NCBI GenBank assembly: GCA_020634015.1
Contig: JACKCN010000003.1
Span: 422,765 to 486,764 of the forward strand
Length of the DNA stretch: 64,000 nucleotides
Direction: 5' to 3'
Origin: Candidatus Delongbacteria bacterium
Lineage (GTDB): Bacteria; CAIWAD01
Below the pieces are notes generated by a model. The model searched no databases, was not told where the DNA came from, and saw nothing but the letters and a program-made list of their open reading frames with translations. Positions 9,260-17,607 of this stretch are shown piece after piece (position 1 is the stretch's first letter; each line of letters opens with the position of its first letter). A program made the translations under genes and the position numbers.

Positions 9260-9279
9260 TTGTGTCAAATTCGTCACAA
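9260..9279. promoter_or_regulatory. Dyad element upstream of a sigma-54 promoter, candidate enhancer site
   Basis: The 20-base word starting TTGTG at 9260 and ending CACAA at 9279 is a near-palindrome matching its reverse complement at 16 of 20 positions. Its centre lies about 82 bases upstream of the GG of the -24 element at 9352, a normal distance for a bacterial enhancer-binding protein site. The assignment is inference. Confidence 0.35.
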
Positions 9280-9349
9280 CAATTCATCCCTTCATACAAC
9301 GTCGGTCTGCAAGACATTGTAATGATTATATTTGCAAAATTTGTCTGAA

Positions 9350-9366
9350 TTGGCATGACGCTTGCC
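9350..9366 (+). promoter_or_regulatory. Sigma-54 (RpoN) type -24/-12 promoter
   Basis: TTGGCATGACGCTTGCC fits the RpoN consensus (YTGGCACGRNNNTTGCW) at all but two defined positions, with the invariant GG (9352-9353) and GC (9364-9365) exactly ten bases apart. The start codon of the secreted protein gene lies 83 bases past the GC. The same arrangement recurs before the next two paralogous genes. Confidence 0.75.
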
Positions 9367-9448
9367 AGCTGTCCTTTCGTCGCGTGCCCACTTTCCCCGG
9401 GGAAGGAGGGAAAGTTCTCACGAGTGACCCTGACGAAAGGAACCCCAC

Positions 9449-10612
9449 ATGAAGCGTCTGCCCATCATTCTGTTGACCACGGTGTTGTTCGCTGGCATTG
9501 CGCTGGCCGATTCCTGCCGCAAGAGTGACATCCCGCAGTTTGATCTTGCCTCGCGCTCGATCGACTGCAACAATGCCACGCCCCTGGCCGCCGGAGTGTA
9601 CTCGATCGGGTCCGGCGAGGCCTACTTCTTCTCCTGGACGGGCACAGGCACCGGACTGGAGCTGAATACATGCAGCGAGCTGACGGACTTCGACACCGAC
9701 CTGAGGATTTTTGACGATTGCAGCGACCCCGCCCAGAACTTCTACCGCGACGGGCTGGGCTCCTGCGGATGGGCCACCTATCTCACCTGCGAGGATTACA
9801 CCTTCGTGAGTGGCCAGTCCTACCTGATCGTGATCAGCGGCTTCAATACATCGGAGTATGGGCTGTTCGAACTGATTGTCGGCGAGCCTTGCCCGGCTCC
9901 TCCGGCACCTCCGGTCAACGACAATCTGGCCGATGCGCTTGAAATCCTGGTGGATGGCGACTGCCTCAGTGGCAGCACGCTGCTGGCCAGCAACGACAAC
10001 TTGCCACCACTCTACCAGCATGCCTGCTATTCAGGGTACTACAGCAGCACCTCCACCGGCTCCGCCGTGGATGTGTGGTACTGGTTCGAGTCCACCGGTG
10101 GCTGCTACACCGTGAGCCTTTGCGGTTCCGGCTATGACACCGTGCTGGCCCTGTACGACGGCAACGGAACCCCCATCGCCACCGACGACGATGAGTGCGG
10201 TCTGCAGTCCGAGATCACCAGCTATGCCGCCGGTTGCTGGCTGCCCGCCGGTCCGATCCTGGTGGCCGTGGACGGGTATGGTTCCGCCAAGGGCGACTTC
10301 ACCCTCTGCGTTAGCGCCTGCACCCCGTCCGACACCCAGGACATGCCCGTCGCCTTCGAGCTGGGCAAGGCCTTCCCGAACCCCTTCAACCCCAGCACCA
10401 CGATCAACTTCGTGATGGGCCAGACCGCCCGGGCCAACCTGACCGTGTACAACATGGCCGGCCAGGCCGTGGCCACCCTGGTGAATGGTGTGGTGAGTGC
10501 CGGTGCCCGGAGCGTGGTGTTTGACGCCAGCGAGCTGACCAGCGGTGTGTACTTCTACACCCTGAATGTCGCCGGCCGGAGCATGACCGAGAAGATGGTT
10601 CTGGTGAAGTAA
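9449..10612 (+). CDS. Secreted PPC-type domain protein with C-terminal T9SS-like sorting domain (copy 1)
   Basis: The 387-residue product has a signal peptide (residues 1-20, ending ALA) and two beta-sandwich segments resembling bacterial pre-peptidase C-terminal (PPC) domains, about 24-150 and 155-290. The second contains DVWYWFESTGG, YDTVLALYDG and a TDDDE turn. Residues 300-387 form a sorting domain with GKAFPNPFNPSTTINF, YNMAGQAVATLVNG and a final TEKMVLVK. Such tails are cut off during type IX secretion in Bacteroidetes-like phyla. The many paired cysteines fit an extracellular location. The gene has a GGAAGG-type region and a GAAAGGA just before its ATG, its own sigma-54 promoter and its own terminator. 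Its second half is almost identical at DNA level to the next gene. Its ligand or role is unknown. Confidence 0.85.
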   Translation: MKRLPIILLTTVLFAGIALADSCRKSDIPQFDLASRSIDCNNATPLAAGVYSIGSGEAYFFSWTGTGTGLELNTCSELTDFDTDLRIFDDCSDPAQNFYRDGLGSCGWATYLTCEDYTFVSGQSYLIVISGFNTSEYGLFELIVGEPCPAPPAPPVNDNLADALEILVDGDCLSGSTLLASNDNLPPLYQHACYSGYYSSTSTGSAVDVWYWFESTGGCYTVSLCGSGYDTVLALYDGNGTPIATDDDECGLQSEITSYAAGCWLPAGPILVAVDGYGSAKGDFTLCVSACTPSDTQDMPVAFELGKAFPNPFNPSTTINFVMGQTARANLTVYNMAGQAVATLVNGVVSAGARSVVFDASELTSGVYFYTLNVAGRSMTEKMVLVK

Positions 10613-10648
10613 GCGCAGCCTGACTTGCGCGACAGACCTTGTATGGTC

Positions 10649-10682
10649 GAAGGGCCTCCGTCCAACTGGGCGGGGGCCCTTC
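10649..10682 (+). terminator. Hairpin terminator after secreted protein copy 1
   Basis: The arms at 10649-10663 and 10668-10682 pair over 15 bp, two of them G-T pairs, around an AACT loop. The stem GAAGGGCC/GGCCCTTC-type base is strong, though the following sequence CTGTTCTG has only a weak T-run. Confidence 0.7.
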
Positions 10683-10767
10683 CTGTTCTGAATCCTGCGC
10701 TGCCTGTAGAGATTCGGTCGTGTGATCGGATTGGCTTCCCGTAGGCATCAGATGCGCAACTAACACA

Positions 10768-10785
10768 ATTCCAACAGTTTGGAAT
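10768..10785. promoter_or_regulatory. Dyad next to the second sigma-54 promoter
   Basis: ATTCCAA and TTGGAAT are perfect 7-bp arms separated by four bases, ending 14 bases before the GG of the -24 element at 10800. It could be an operator or activator site; no binding protein is evident. Confidence 0.3.
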
Positions 10786-10797
10786 GAACTGACCTCT

Positions 10798-10814
10798 CTG
10801 GCACACGGATTGCA
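10798..10814 (+). promoter_or_regulatory. Sigma-54 (RpoN) type -24/-12 promoter
   Basis: CTGGCACACGGATTGCA is the best RpoN match in the window: YTGGCAC and TTGCW are both complete and GG (10800-10801) and GC (10812-10813) are ten bases apart. It lies in a 376-base gap and points at the secreted protein gene starting at 10989, leaving a leader of roughly 165 bases. Confidence 0.8.
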
Positions 10815-10988
10815 GTACTCTTGGCACCTAAAACCTGATGCCACCAGCATCATCCATCATCAGCCATGGTCCGTCACTGTCATTCAGTGCGATGGAAGCG
10901 TGTTTTTGTTCGAACGATAGGACCAATGGGTTGTGCCCCCTGAAGTCCGCCAGGAAAGTCACAGTTACCTGAAGAAATGGAGAGCCCA

Positions 10989-12158
10989 ATGAAGAATGCC
11001 CTGACGACTCTTGTGGTCTGCGGAATCGTGGCCGGTGCCGCGATGGCCGATTCCAGCCGCAAAACCGAGATCCAGACCTTCGACTGGTCCAGCCGTACCA
11101 CCGATTGCAGTGCCGCCACGCCGCTGGCATCCGGCACGTACTCCATCGCCGCGGGCGAGGATTTCTTCTTCTCCTACACCGGTACCGGTGCTGGCATTGC
11201 CTTCGACACCTGCGATCCCCTGACCGAGTTCGACACCGATGTGCGCGTCTTCGACGCTTGCGGAGGAACCCAGTTGTTCTACAAGGACGGCCCCAGCGGC
11301 CCCTGTGGCTGGCAGACTAACATGACCTGCAACGACATGATCTTCGCGGACGGTGTCGAGTACATCATCGTGATCCATGGCTTCGGCCACGGTTCAGGCG
11401 AGTTCGGACTCTTCAACCTGACCATGGGCGCGGCCTGTGATCCGCCCGCTGGCCCCCCGGCCAATGATGACATGGCCGATGCCGAAGAAATCACCGTTGA
11501 TGGTGCCTGCATCAGCGGCAACACTACCCTGGCCACCAACGACAACCTGCCGCCCCTGTTCCAGCACGCCTGCTACACCGGTTACTACAGCGCCACCTCG
11601 TCGGGCGCTTCCACGGACGTGTGGTACTGGTTCGAGTCCACCGGCGGCTGCTACACCGTCAGCCTCTGCGGGTCCACCTATGACACCGTGCTGGCCCTGT
11701 ACGACGGCAGCGGAACCCCCATCGCCACCGACGACGATGAGTGCAGTCTGCAGTCCGAGATCACCAGCTATGCCGCCGGTTGCTGGCTGCCCGCCGGTCC
11801 GATCCTGGTGGCCGTGGACGGCTATGGTTCCTCCAAGGGCGACTTCACCCTCTGCGTGAGCTCCTGCACCCCGTCCGACACCCAGGACATGCCCGTCGCC
11901 TTCGAGCTGGGCAAGGCCTTCCCGAACCCCTTCAACCCCAGCACCACGATCAACTTCGTGATGGGCCAGACCGCCGAGGCCAACCTGACCGTGTACAACA
12001 TGGCCGGCCAGGCCGTGGCCACCCTGGTGAATGGTGTGGTGAGTGCCGGTGCCCAGAGTGTGGTGTTCGACGCCAGCGAGCTGACCAGCGGTGTGTACTT
12101 CTACACCCTGAATGTCGCCGGCCAGAGCATGACCGAGAAGATGGTTCTGGTGAAGTAA
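10989..12158 (+). CDS. Secreted PPC-type domain protein with C-terminal T9SS-like sorting domain (copy 2)
   Basis: I chose the ATG at 10989 over one at 10977 because GGAGAG stands just before it and the signal peptide (MKNALTTLVV..., cut near AMA) begins there. The 389-residue product repeats the plan of copy 1: an N-terminal beta domain with DFFFSYTGTG and DTDVRVFDACGG, a PPC-like domain with DVWYWFESTGG and YDTVLALYDG, and a sorting tail with GKAFPNPFNPSTTINF ending EKMVLVK. From about base 11680 to the stop the DNA differs from copy 1 at only about fifteen positions by eye, while the first half is clearly diverged. This points to tandem duplication with later gene conversion. The function is unknown; surface display or release is likely. 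Confidence 0.85.
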   Translation: MKNALTTLVVCGIVAGAAMADSSRKTEIQTFDWSSRTTDCSAATPLASGTYSIAAGEDFFFSYTGTGAGIAFDTCDPLTEFDTDVRVFDACGGTQLFYKDGPSGPCGWQTNMTCNDMIFADGVEYIIVIHGFGHGSGEFGLFNLTMGAACDPPAGPPANDDMADAEEITVDGACISGNTTLATNDNLPPLFQHACYTGYYSATSSGASTDVWYWFESTGGCYTVSLCGSTYDTVLALYDGSGTPIATDDDECSLQSEITSYAAGCWLPAGPILVAVDGYGSSKGDFTLCVSSCTPSDTQDMPVAFELGKAFPNPFNPSTTINFVMGQTAEANLTVYNMAGQAVATLVNGVVSAGAQSVVFDASELTSGVYFYTLNVAGQSMTEKMVLVK

Positions 12159-12194
12159 TTTCACCCTGCCTTGATTTCGATGATCAGAAGAATT

Positions 12195-12223
12195 GCCCCC
12201 CGGCCCGTGCCGGGGGGCTTTTT
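12195..12223 (+). terminator. Rho-independent terminator after secreted protein copy 2
   Basis: GCCCCCCGGC and GCCGGGGGGC form a perfect 10-bp stem with a CCGT loop, followed directly by TTTTTCG. Confidence 0.92.
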
Positions 12224-12371
12224 CGTTTGCGTGATCTCGCCACTGAGCAAGTGTTCAGAACTGTTGAGCCACTGTTCAAGATCCAGCGCATCACCAAATC
12301 CGATGCAAATGATGCTGGCTTCAACTCATTGAATAAATGCGAGTTAACCACGCGGATCGCGTGAGTCTCTT

Positions 12372-12388
12372 CTGGCATTGTTCTTGCT
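12372..12388 (+). promoter_or_regulatory. Sigma-54 (RpoN) type -24/-12 promoter
   Basis: CTGGCATTGTTCTTGCT keeps TGGCA and TTGCT, with GG (12374-12375) and GC (12386-12387) ten bases apart. It lies 84 bases before the start of the third secreted protein, almost the same spacing as at the first promoter. A short dyad (CACGCG-GAT-CGCGTG, 12349-12363) sits just upstream. Confidence 0.72.
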
Positions 12389-12471
12389 GGCTGTTTGTGT
12401 CCTGAAAACCTGCGCGCTTGGAAACCAACGAACACATTGTTCACCGTGTCCTTCACACGAAAGGAAGAAGT

Positions 12472-14310
12472 ATGTCCATGAAAAAAATCCTCTGTGCCAC
12501 GATGGTGCTGCTGGTTGCCGGCAGCGCTCTGGCGAGCACAAGTGCCATCCAGCCGCTGGACAGCAATACGCCCGTTGCCGCCCAGATCAAGGCCTTGAAG
12601 CAAGACGGGCAGATCATCCCGCGCGAACTGCGCCAGCAGGCTGCCGACGTCTATGGTTATGGCATGCCCACGAATCTGCTCGGCAATCAGCGTGATGGCG
12701 GCAACAACGCCGGCAATGCGACCCCGATCGTCTTTGTCGCGGGCAGCTACAGCAACACGGGAAGCACCCTGGGCAAGGGCAACGACCAGACTTCGCGTGA
12801 CCCCCGCACCCCGGGATTCACCTGCACGAATGATTCCTATTCCACGTCAATGACCTCCGAAGATGCCTGGTATGTGTTCACCCTTGCCGGGGAAAGCACC
12901 GTCACCGCGGACACCCGTCTGGCCGGCACCACCTTCGATACCTGTATCGCCCTGCTGGATGCCACCGGAGACATCGTGAGCATCAACGACGACGGCGAAG
13001 ATTTTCCCTACCGCAGCTACCTGACCTGCTGCCTTGGGCCCGGCACCTACTATCTCGTGATCGACGGCTACGACAACACCGAGGCAGGCGACTACGAAGT
13101 TCTGGTCACCTCCGACGACACCGCCTGCCTGCCCACTGCCTTCGAGTGCCCGGCCGGTGCCATCAGCAACATCGAGCCCGATCAGTGCGGCGACTTCGTG
13201 AATGAAGTGTTCTGCGGCAGCACCAGTTGCGGCGAGATCGATGACATCAACGAGTCCGACCACTTCTGGCTCCAGCTGGCCACCGATCAGCACGTCACGA
13301 TCAATGTCTACGGCGACGATACTCCGGGCCAGAACGCCTTCGGCTGGGGCTGCGATCCCTATGTCGAGGTGATCGACTTCAACAGCTTCTTCTGCGATGC
13401 CGTCCTGTACTCCGACGACGACAGCGGCACGGGCTTCGATTCCTATCTGGATATCGGCGTTCTGCCCGCGGGCCAGTACTACATCACCGTGACGGCTCCC
13501 TACACCAACGCCCAGGGTCCCTACATTCTGGACGTCGAGTGTGCCGCTCCCTGCCTGAACCCCGAGGACAACACCGCGACCAACCCGATCGTGGCCACCG
13601 ATGAGTTCAACTGGGTCGACTATCAGGGCGAAGCCAACGCGCTGACCCTGAATGTCAATCTGTGTGACTTCTGCTCCGAACTGAACATCGGACCGGGCTC
13701 CTTCACCAACGGACACACGATCGATCAGCTCGACGGTGGCGAAGTCTGGATGAACCTGTTCCAGCCCGACTTCAACGCCCAGTGCTATGCCCTCGTGATC
13801 CAGGTGCTGCCGCCCTACGCTGCCATCGATCCCTGCACGCACCTCGTGGGTGTCGCCCAGAACGGCTCGTTGCTGGGTTGGTTCCCCAACGATGCGTCCG
13901 CCGGTCTGCTGCCCAGCCTCTACTGGAATGACGGCACCATGAGCTCCACTTTCGTGGTGGACGCCCCGGCCGCCTGCTGTGATCAGGTTTCCATCAACGT
14001 GTGGTACGAGGACTTCTGCCCGCCCGCCGATGCCCAGGACATTCCTGTGGACTTCACGCTGGGCCAGAACTTCCCGAACCCCTTCAACCCCAGCACCAGC
14101 ATCGAGTTCAATCTGCCTGAGACGGCCGAGACCAGCCTGAAGGTCTACAGCCTGAATGGTGAACTGGTTGCCACCCTGGTGAACGGCATGATGTCCAGCG
14201 GCGCCCACAACGTCAACTTCGACGCCAGCGCCCTGACTTCCGGCATGTACTTCTACACCCTCGAGTCCAAGGGTGTGAGCCAGACCCGCAAGATGGTCCT
14301 GGTCAAGTAA
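12472..14310 (+). CDS. Secreted multi-domain PPC-type protein with C-terminal T9SS-like sorting domain (copy 3, longer)
   Basis: The start at 12472 is preceded by AAAGGAAGAAG and begins a signal peptide (MSMKKILCATMVLL..., cut near ALA); an in-frame ATG at 12418 has no such support. The 612-residue protein has a PPC-like domain at about 80-215 (EDAWYVFTLAG, FDTCIALLDATGD, INDDGED), a second at about 230-360 (DHFWLQLATDQ, DPYVEVIDFN, SDDDSGTGFDSY), a cysteine-containing beta region at about 370-510, and a sorting tail at about 520-612 with GQNFPNPFNPSTSIEF and a final TRKMVLVK. The role is unknown. It shares promoter type and tail with the two preceding genes, so the three probably leave the cell by one route under one control. 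Confidence 0.85.
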   Translation: MSMKKILCATMVLLVAGSALASTSAIQPLDSNTPVAAQIKALKQDGQIIPRELRQQAADVYGYGMPTNLLGNQRDGGNNAGNATPIVFVAGSYSNTGSTLGKGNDQTSRDPRTPGFTCTNDSYSTSMTSEDAWYVFTLAGESTVTADTRLAGTTFDTCIALLDATGDIVSINDDGEDFPYRSYLTCCLGPGTYYLVIDGYDNTEAGDYEVLVTSDDTACLPTAFECPAGAISNIEPDQCGDFVNEVFCGSTSCGEIDDINESDHFWLQLATDQHVTINVYGDDTPGQNAFGWGCDPYVEVIDFNSFFCDAVLYSDDDSGTGFDSYLDIGVLPAGQYYITVTAPYTNAQGPYILDVECAAPCLNPEDNTATNPIVATDEFNWVDYQGEANALTLNVNLCDFCSELNIGPGSFTNGHTIDQLDGGEVWMNLFQPDFNAQCYALVIQVLPPYAAIDPCTHLVGVAQNGSLLGWFPNDASAGLLPSLYWNDGTMSSTFVVDAPAACCDQVSINVWYEDFCPPADAQDIPVDFTLGQNFPNPFNPSTSIEFNLPETAETSLKVYSLNGELVATLVNGMMSSGAHNVNFDASALTSGMYFYTLESKGVSQTRKMVLVK

Positions 14311-14333
14311 GCACAGCGCCTTTCGCTTGCGAT

Positions 14334-14374
14334 CCGCCCCCGCACGGCAACGTGCGGGGGCGGTTTTGTTTTTG
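14334..14374 (+). terminator. Rho-independent terminator after secreted protein copy 3
   Basis: CCGCCCCCGCAC and GTGCGGGGGCGG pair perfectly over 12 bp around a six-base loop and are followed by TTTTGTTTTTG. Confidence 0.93.
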
Positions 14375-14572
14375 TGATCGGAAAGACACGCCCCAGGGCA
14401 GGGCTCCCACGCAGGTCACCAGCCATTGCACGGTACGGTTCTGCACCGGGCATTGGAAAGAGGTTGTCTCTTGTCCTGTTTTTTGCTGGACTGCTGCCGT
14501 CGGCGCAATAATGGGGCAGGCCCGGCGTTTCACTGGCATATCGATCCAAGTTCAGCCCGGAGGATTTCAACA

Positions 14573-15397
14573 ATGACACGACCCATGCGCATTGCGCTCT
14601 GGCTGCTGTCGGCCCTGGTGATGGGCGCCTGCAGCGACAGTGACAACAGCCTCTCCACGACCGAGACCACGACTGCCGTCAATGATGAAGCGGCCGTGAT
14701 CATCGTGGACAACGTGGCCCTTGAAACCGGTGGTGTATTGGATGCCGTGGAACGCACCCTCAACGAGGCGGACCTGGGCACCCTGCTTGACCGAGCCGAC
14801 CAGCCAGTCTCCAAGGACTTCGCCACGGCGGAAATGGTCTTCGATTCCACCACCTGCACCTGGACCCAAAGCCGCGAACGCAGTCGCGAAGGTGAATTCG
14901 CCGGCCACAGCTGGCAGGGCGTCCGGACGATTCACCTGATGGACGAGAATGGTGACTGCGTCGAGCGCCGGGACAGCCTTGGCACCGTGAAGGGCATGGA
15001 CACCACCTTCGATTTCGAGGGCAGCAGCTGGAACCGTCGGGGTAGCTGGGAAAACAGCGGCATGGACCAGTGGCAGATCCGCGAACTCAACGATGAGATC
15101 GCTGGCGCTCTGGTCAATGGTGGCCACTCACGAGCCGGTTCTGGCGAGATGGTCTTCGGTGACGCGACTCGTACCTACGAGTTCACCATGACCCTGGCCG
15201 CCACGGATCTGCGGATCGTGATCGTGGATGGGCGACGGGTTCCCGTGGAAGGCACCATCGTCATCATCTATGATGCTGTCCGGAATGGCGAAGTCATCCA
15301 TCGCGAAGCCACCATCACCTTCGGCAGCAACGGCGGGGAAGTGGTCATCGGCAACGGCAGTTACGGCTTCGACCCTGTCAGCGGCACTCTGGACTAG
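14573..15397 (+). CDS. Putative lipoprotein of unknown function
   Basis: The ATG at 14573 has GGAGG ten bases upstream and opens a lipoprotein signal (hydrophobic residues 6-16, then MGAC with the lipidated cysteine at about residue 18). Frames reaching further upstream are not supported. The mature protein (275 residues in all) begins with a Ser/Asp/Thr-rich linker and continues as a beta-rich, acidic domain with repeated strand patterns such as TRTYEFTMTLAATD and GTIVIIYDAVRNGE. I do not recognise a family. It stands alone between two terminators, so no partner is implied. Confidence 0.7.
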   Translation: MTRPMRIALWLLSALVMGACSDSDNSLSTTETTTAVNDEAAVIIVDNVALETGGVLDAVERTLNEADLGTLLDRADQPVSKDFATAEMVFDSTTCTWTQSRERSREGEFAGHSWQGVRTIHLMDENGDCVERRDSLGTVKGMDTTFDFEGSSWNRRGSWENSGMDQWQIRELNDEIAGALVNGGHSRAGSGEMVFGDATRTYEFTMTLAATDLRIVIVDGRRVPVEGTIVIIYDAVRNGEVIHREATITFGSNGGEVVIGNGSYGFDPVSGTLD

Positions 15398-15483
15398 ACC
15401 CTCGCGGTGGGCTCATCAATCGCGCGCCGAGCTTTGCATCCAGCCCGGCACAGCGGAGCCCGCCGCCTTATTCCGGACCGAAC

Positions 15484-15512
15484 AGCCGGCCCCATGGCCG
15501 GCTCTTTCTCTC
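15484..15512 (+). terminator. Rho-independent terminator after the lipoprotein gene
   Basis: AGCCGGCC and GGCCGGCT form an 8-bp stem with a CCAT loop, followed by the pyrimidine tract CTTTCTCTC. Confidence 0.75.
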
Positions 15513-15628
15513 GCGACAATTTTTCTGGCTTCGGGCTTGGCATTCCATCCCCCGGCCTGAAGTGATACCTTCGCCATTCGGTTCTTGCGCCAACGAAGGC
15601 ATCAACCCATCCGGGAAACGGAGGCTCA

Positions 15629-16348
15629 ATGGAGCTGAATGAGGACGCCCCCCTGGTCGGCATCATCGACGATGATGAAGTCGGCGGATTCAAGCTGGAG
15701 CATCAGCTCCAGAAGCGCGGTTTCCGGGTCTGCCGGGCGCTCAGCGCCGAGGAGGGCTTCGTGATGCTCCGTGCCCAGCATCCCGACGTGGTCATCACCG
15801 ACTGGGTCATGCCCGGGATGAGTGGCCCGGAACTCTGCCGCCTTGTCAAGGATGACGAGGATCTGAAGGAAACCTATCTGATCACCATTACCGCCAAGTC
15901 CGGCAAGGAAGACCTGGTCTCCGCCCTGGACAGCGGCAGTGACGATTTCATTCAGAAGCCCTTCGACAAGGAAGAGGTCTTCGCGCGCATCCGCAGCGGC
16001 TTGCGCGTGCGTTTTCTCCAGAAGGAACTGGCGCGCAGCCGGCATCTTCAGGGCATCCTGCAGACGGCGGTCACGATCCAGCATGAGATCAACAACCCGC
16101 TGGCGGTCATCCAGGGCCGGGCCGAGTTGTTGCAGATGGAGCTGAATTCCAGCCTGACCGACCAGCAGCAGGACCACCTGACCGCCGTGCTGAGCCAGTG
16201 CCGACGCATCCGGGATGCGGTGAAGAAGCTCAGCAATCTGACCGCGCCCGTGATCCAGCGCCACCCCACCCTGGGGGGCAACGACGGGGGCGACGAGATG
16301 ATCGACCTGGGTGGGTCGAAGGCATCGCTCGAAGGAGGACGTTCGTGA
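15629..16348 (+). CDS. Response regulator receiver domain fused to a histidine-kinase dimerisation (DHp) domain, no ATPase domain
   Basis: The 239-residue protein has a complete receiver domain (residues 8-130): acidic pocket DDD at 14-16, phospho-acceptor aspartate D58 in ITDWVMPG, threonine in TITAKS and lysine in IQKPFD. It is followed by a HisKA-like segment with H152 in the H-box QHEINNPLAVIQGRAE, and ends after a helical hairpin without N, G1 or G2 boxes of an ATPase domain. It might pass phosphate between D58 and H152, or dimerise with a separate kinase. GGAGG precedes the ATG. Its stop overlaps the next start (GTGA, 16345-16348), tying it to the envelope redox genes that follow. Confidence 0.8.
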   Translation: MELNEDAPLVGIIDDDEVGGFKLEHQLQKRGFRVCRALSAEEGFVMLRAQHPDVVITDWVMPGMSGPELCRLVKDDEDLKETYLITITAKSGKEDLVSALDSGSDDFIQKPFDKEEVFARIRSGLRVRFLQKELARSRHLQGILQTAVTIQHEINNPLAVIQGRAELLQMELNSSLTDQQQDHLTAVLSQCRRIRDAVKKLSNLTAPVIQRHPTLGGNDGGDEMIDLGGSKASLEGGRS

Positions 16349-17568
16349 AGCGTGTGCACGGAATCTGGCTGCTTGCTCTGGTTTTTCTGCTGGCGGCCTG
16401 CGAGATCGAAGAGAACCGGGACTACGGCGTCCTGCTGCTCCAGGTGAGCGACGCGGAGTTCCCGCTGACGCCCCTGACGCTGGAGATCACGGTCAATGAC
16501 TCGCCTCCATTCCAGCGTTCCGTGAATGCGGAAACCCCACAAGTGCAACTGACCGGTCTCTCGCTGGACCGCAGCAACCAGATCCTGCTCAGTTCCTCCT
16601 TGCACGAACCTCACACACTGTCCCTGCAGTTTCCCGCGGGTGTCACCCAGCTGAGCGAGAATGTGGCGCTCGACCGCGTGCAGAATGCGGACTACTACTC
16701 TACGACCATCCGCACCTTCACCCATGCCGGTGTTGAACTGAACGGCCTGCCGCTGAGCGTTGAAGGAGCCGTGCTGCCTTTCACGACGCCCACCAGCATC
16801 GAACTTCCTCCGGACACCCCCGTGCTGATTTCCGTGTCGAACGGCAGCTGCAACCGTGGCGAGGCCGTGATTCAACTGGATTCCGACCAGGCGGGACGAG
16901 TGGATACGCTCTGGGTCGACGACCAGGATCTCCAGATCGTTCCCGGAACCACCGATGTGCAGGTGATGCTCGATGGCGTGCCGGTGGTGCTCATCAACGA
17001 CCAGCTGCGGAATCCCACGCCGGGTTCCTGGCTGAGCGCCTACCTGCCGGGCCATGCCTATCAGGCAGGAGTTTCACGCACTCTCAGCGGAATGTGTGAC
17101 GCGCCCGCCGAGTTCGACTGGACACCCGTCTCCGAAGGCTATCAGCTGAACCAGCTCTTTCCCGAATTCACCCTGCCGCGCTCCACGGACGGCAGCGATT
17201 TTCGACTCAGTGCCTATCGCGGACGAGTGGTGCTGGTCAATTTCTGGTTCATCAACTGTGTCCCCTGCCAGGCCGAACTCCCCCTGCTGCAGGACGTGCT
17301 CAGCGAGCATTTTGACGAGGGTTTCCGCATCCTGTCGCTGGACCCGATTGAACCATTGGCCACCCAGAGCGGGTGGGTCACCGACAACCCACAGTACACC
17401 ATCGATTTCCTTGCCGACCTGCAGGCGCCCTATCTGGCGGCCGCGGCCGGTGTGCAGGTCTTTCCCAAGAATTTCCTGCTGGACCGCCGCGGTGTGATCC
17501 GCATGGTGGTCGGCCAGGTGGAAGAAGAGACCTTCACCAGTCTGGTGCAGCAACTGCTGGCCGAATAG
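16345..17568 (+). CDS. Lipoprotein with C-terminal thioredoxin-like (TlpA/redoxin) domain
   Basis: The GTG at 16345 is chosen because GGAGG lies about seven bases upstream and the frame opens with a textbook lipoprotein signal (LLALVFLLAAC, lipidated cysteine near residue 18). Residues 20-255 are beta-rich, with a long run of sandwich-like strands and no family I can name. Residues 265-407 are a TlpA/AhpC-TSA-type thioredoxin fold: FPEFTLPRSTDGSDF, VVLVNFWFINCVPCQAE with the redox pair C305-C308, and VFPKNFLLDRRGVI with the cis-proline-type segment. It likely reduces or exchanges disulfides in the periplasm while held in a membrane. It follows a signalling gene with overlap and precedes a sorting-tail protein. 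Confidence 0.8.
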   Translation: MKRVHGIWLLALVFLLAACEIEENRDYGVLLLQVSDAEFPLTPLTLEITVNDSPPFQRSVNAETPQVQLTGLSLDRSNQILLSSSLHEPHTLSLQFPAGVTQLSENVALDRVQNADYYSTTIRTFTHAGVELNGLPLSVEGAVLPFTTPTSIELPPDTPVLISVSNGSCNRGEAVIQLDSDQAGRVDTLWVDDQDLQIVPGTTDVQVMLDGVPVVLINDQLRNPTPGSWLSAYLPGHAYQAGVSRTLSGMCDAPAEFDWTPVSEGYQLNQLFPEFTLPRSTDGSDFRLSAYRGRVVLVNFWFINCVPCQAELPLLQDVLSEHFDEGFRILSLDPIEPLATQSGWVTDNPQYTIDFLADLQAPYLAAAAGVQVFPKNFLLDRRGVIRMVVGQVEEETFTSLVQQLLAE

Positions 17569-17607
17569 CTGGCGCGACAACGACCCAATCAACACACGGA
17601 GCATATC

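Noticed and set aside
14465..14485. A possible -24/-12 site before the lipoprotein gene at 14573 (TTGTCC...TTTTGCT).
   Set aside because: The -24 element has GT in place of GG, so the match to RpoN is not credible.
15529..15546. A sigma-54-like site 84 bases before the REC-DHp gene (CTGGCTTCGGGCTTGG).
   Set aside because: The -12 element reads TTGG in place of TTGC, so the invariant GC is missing.
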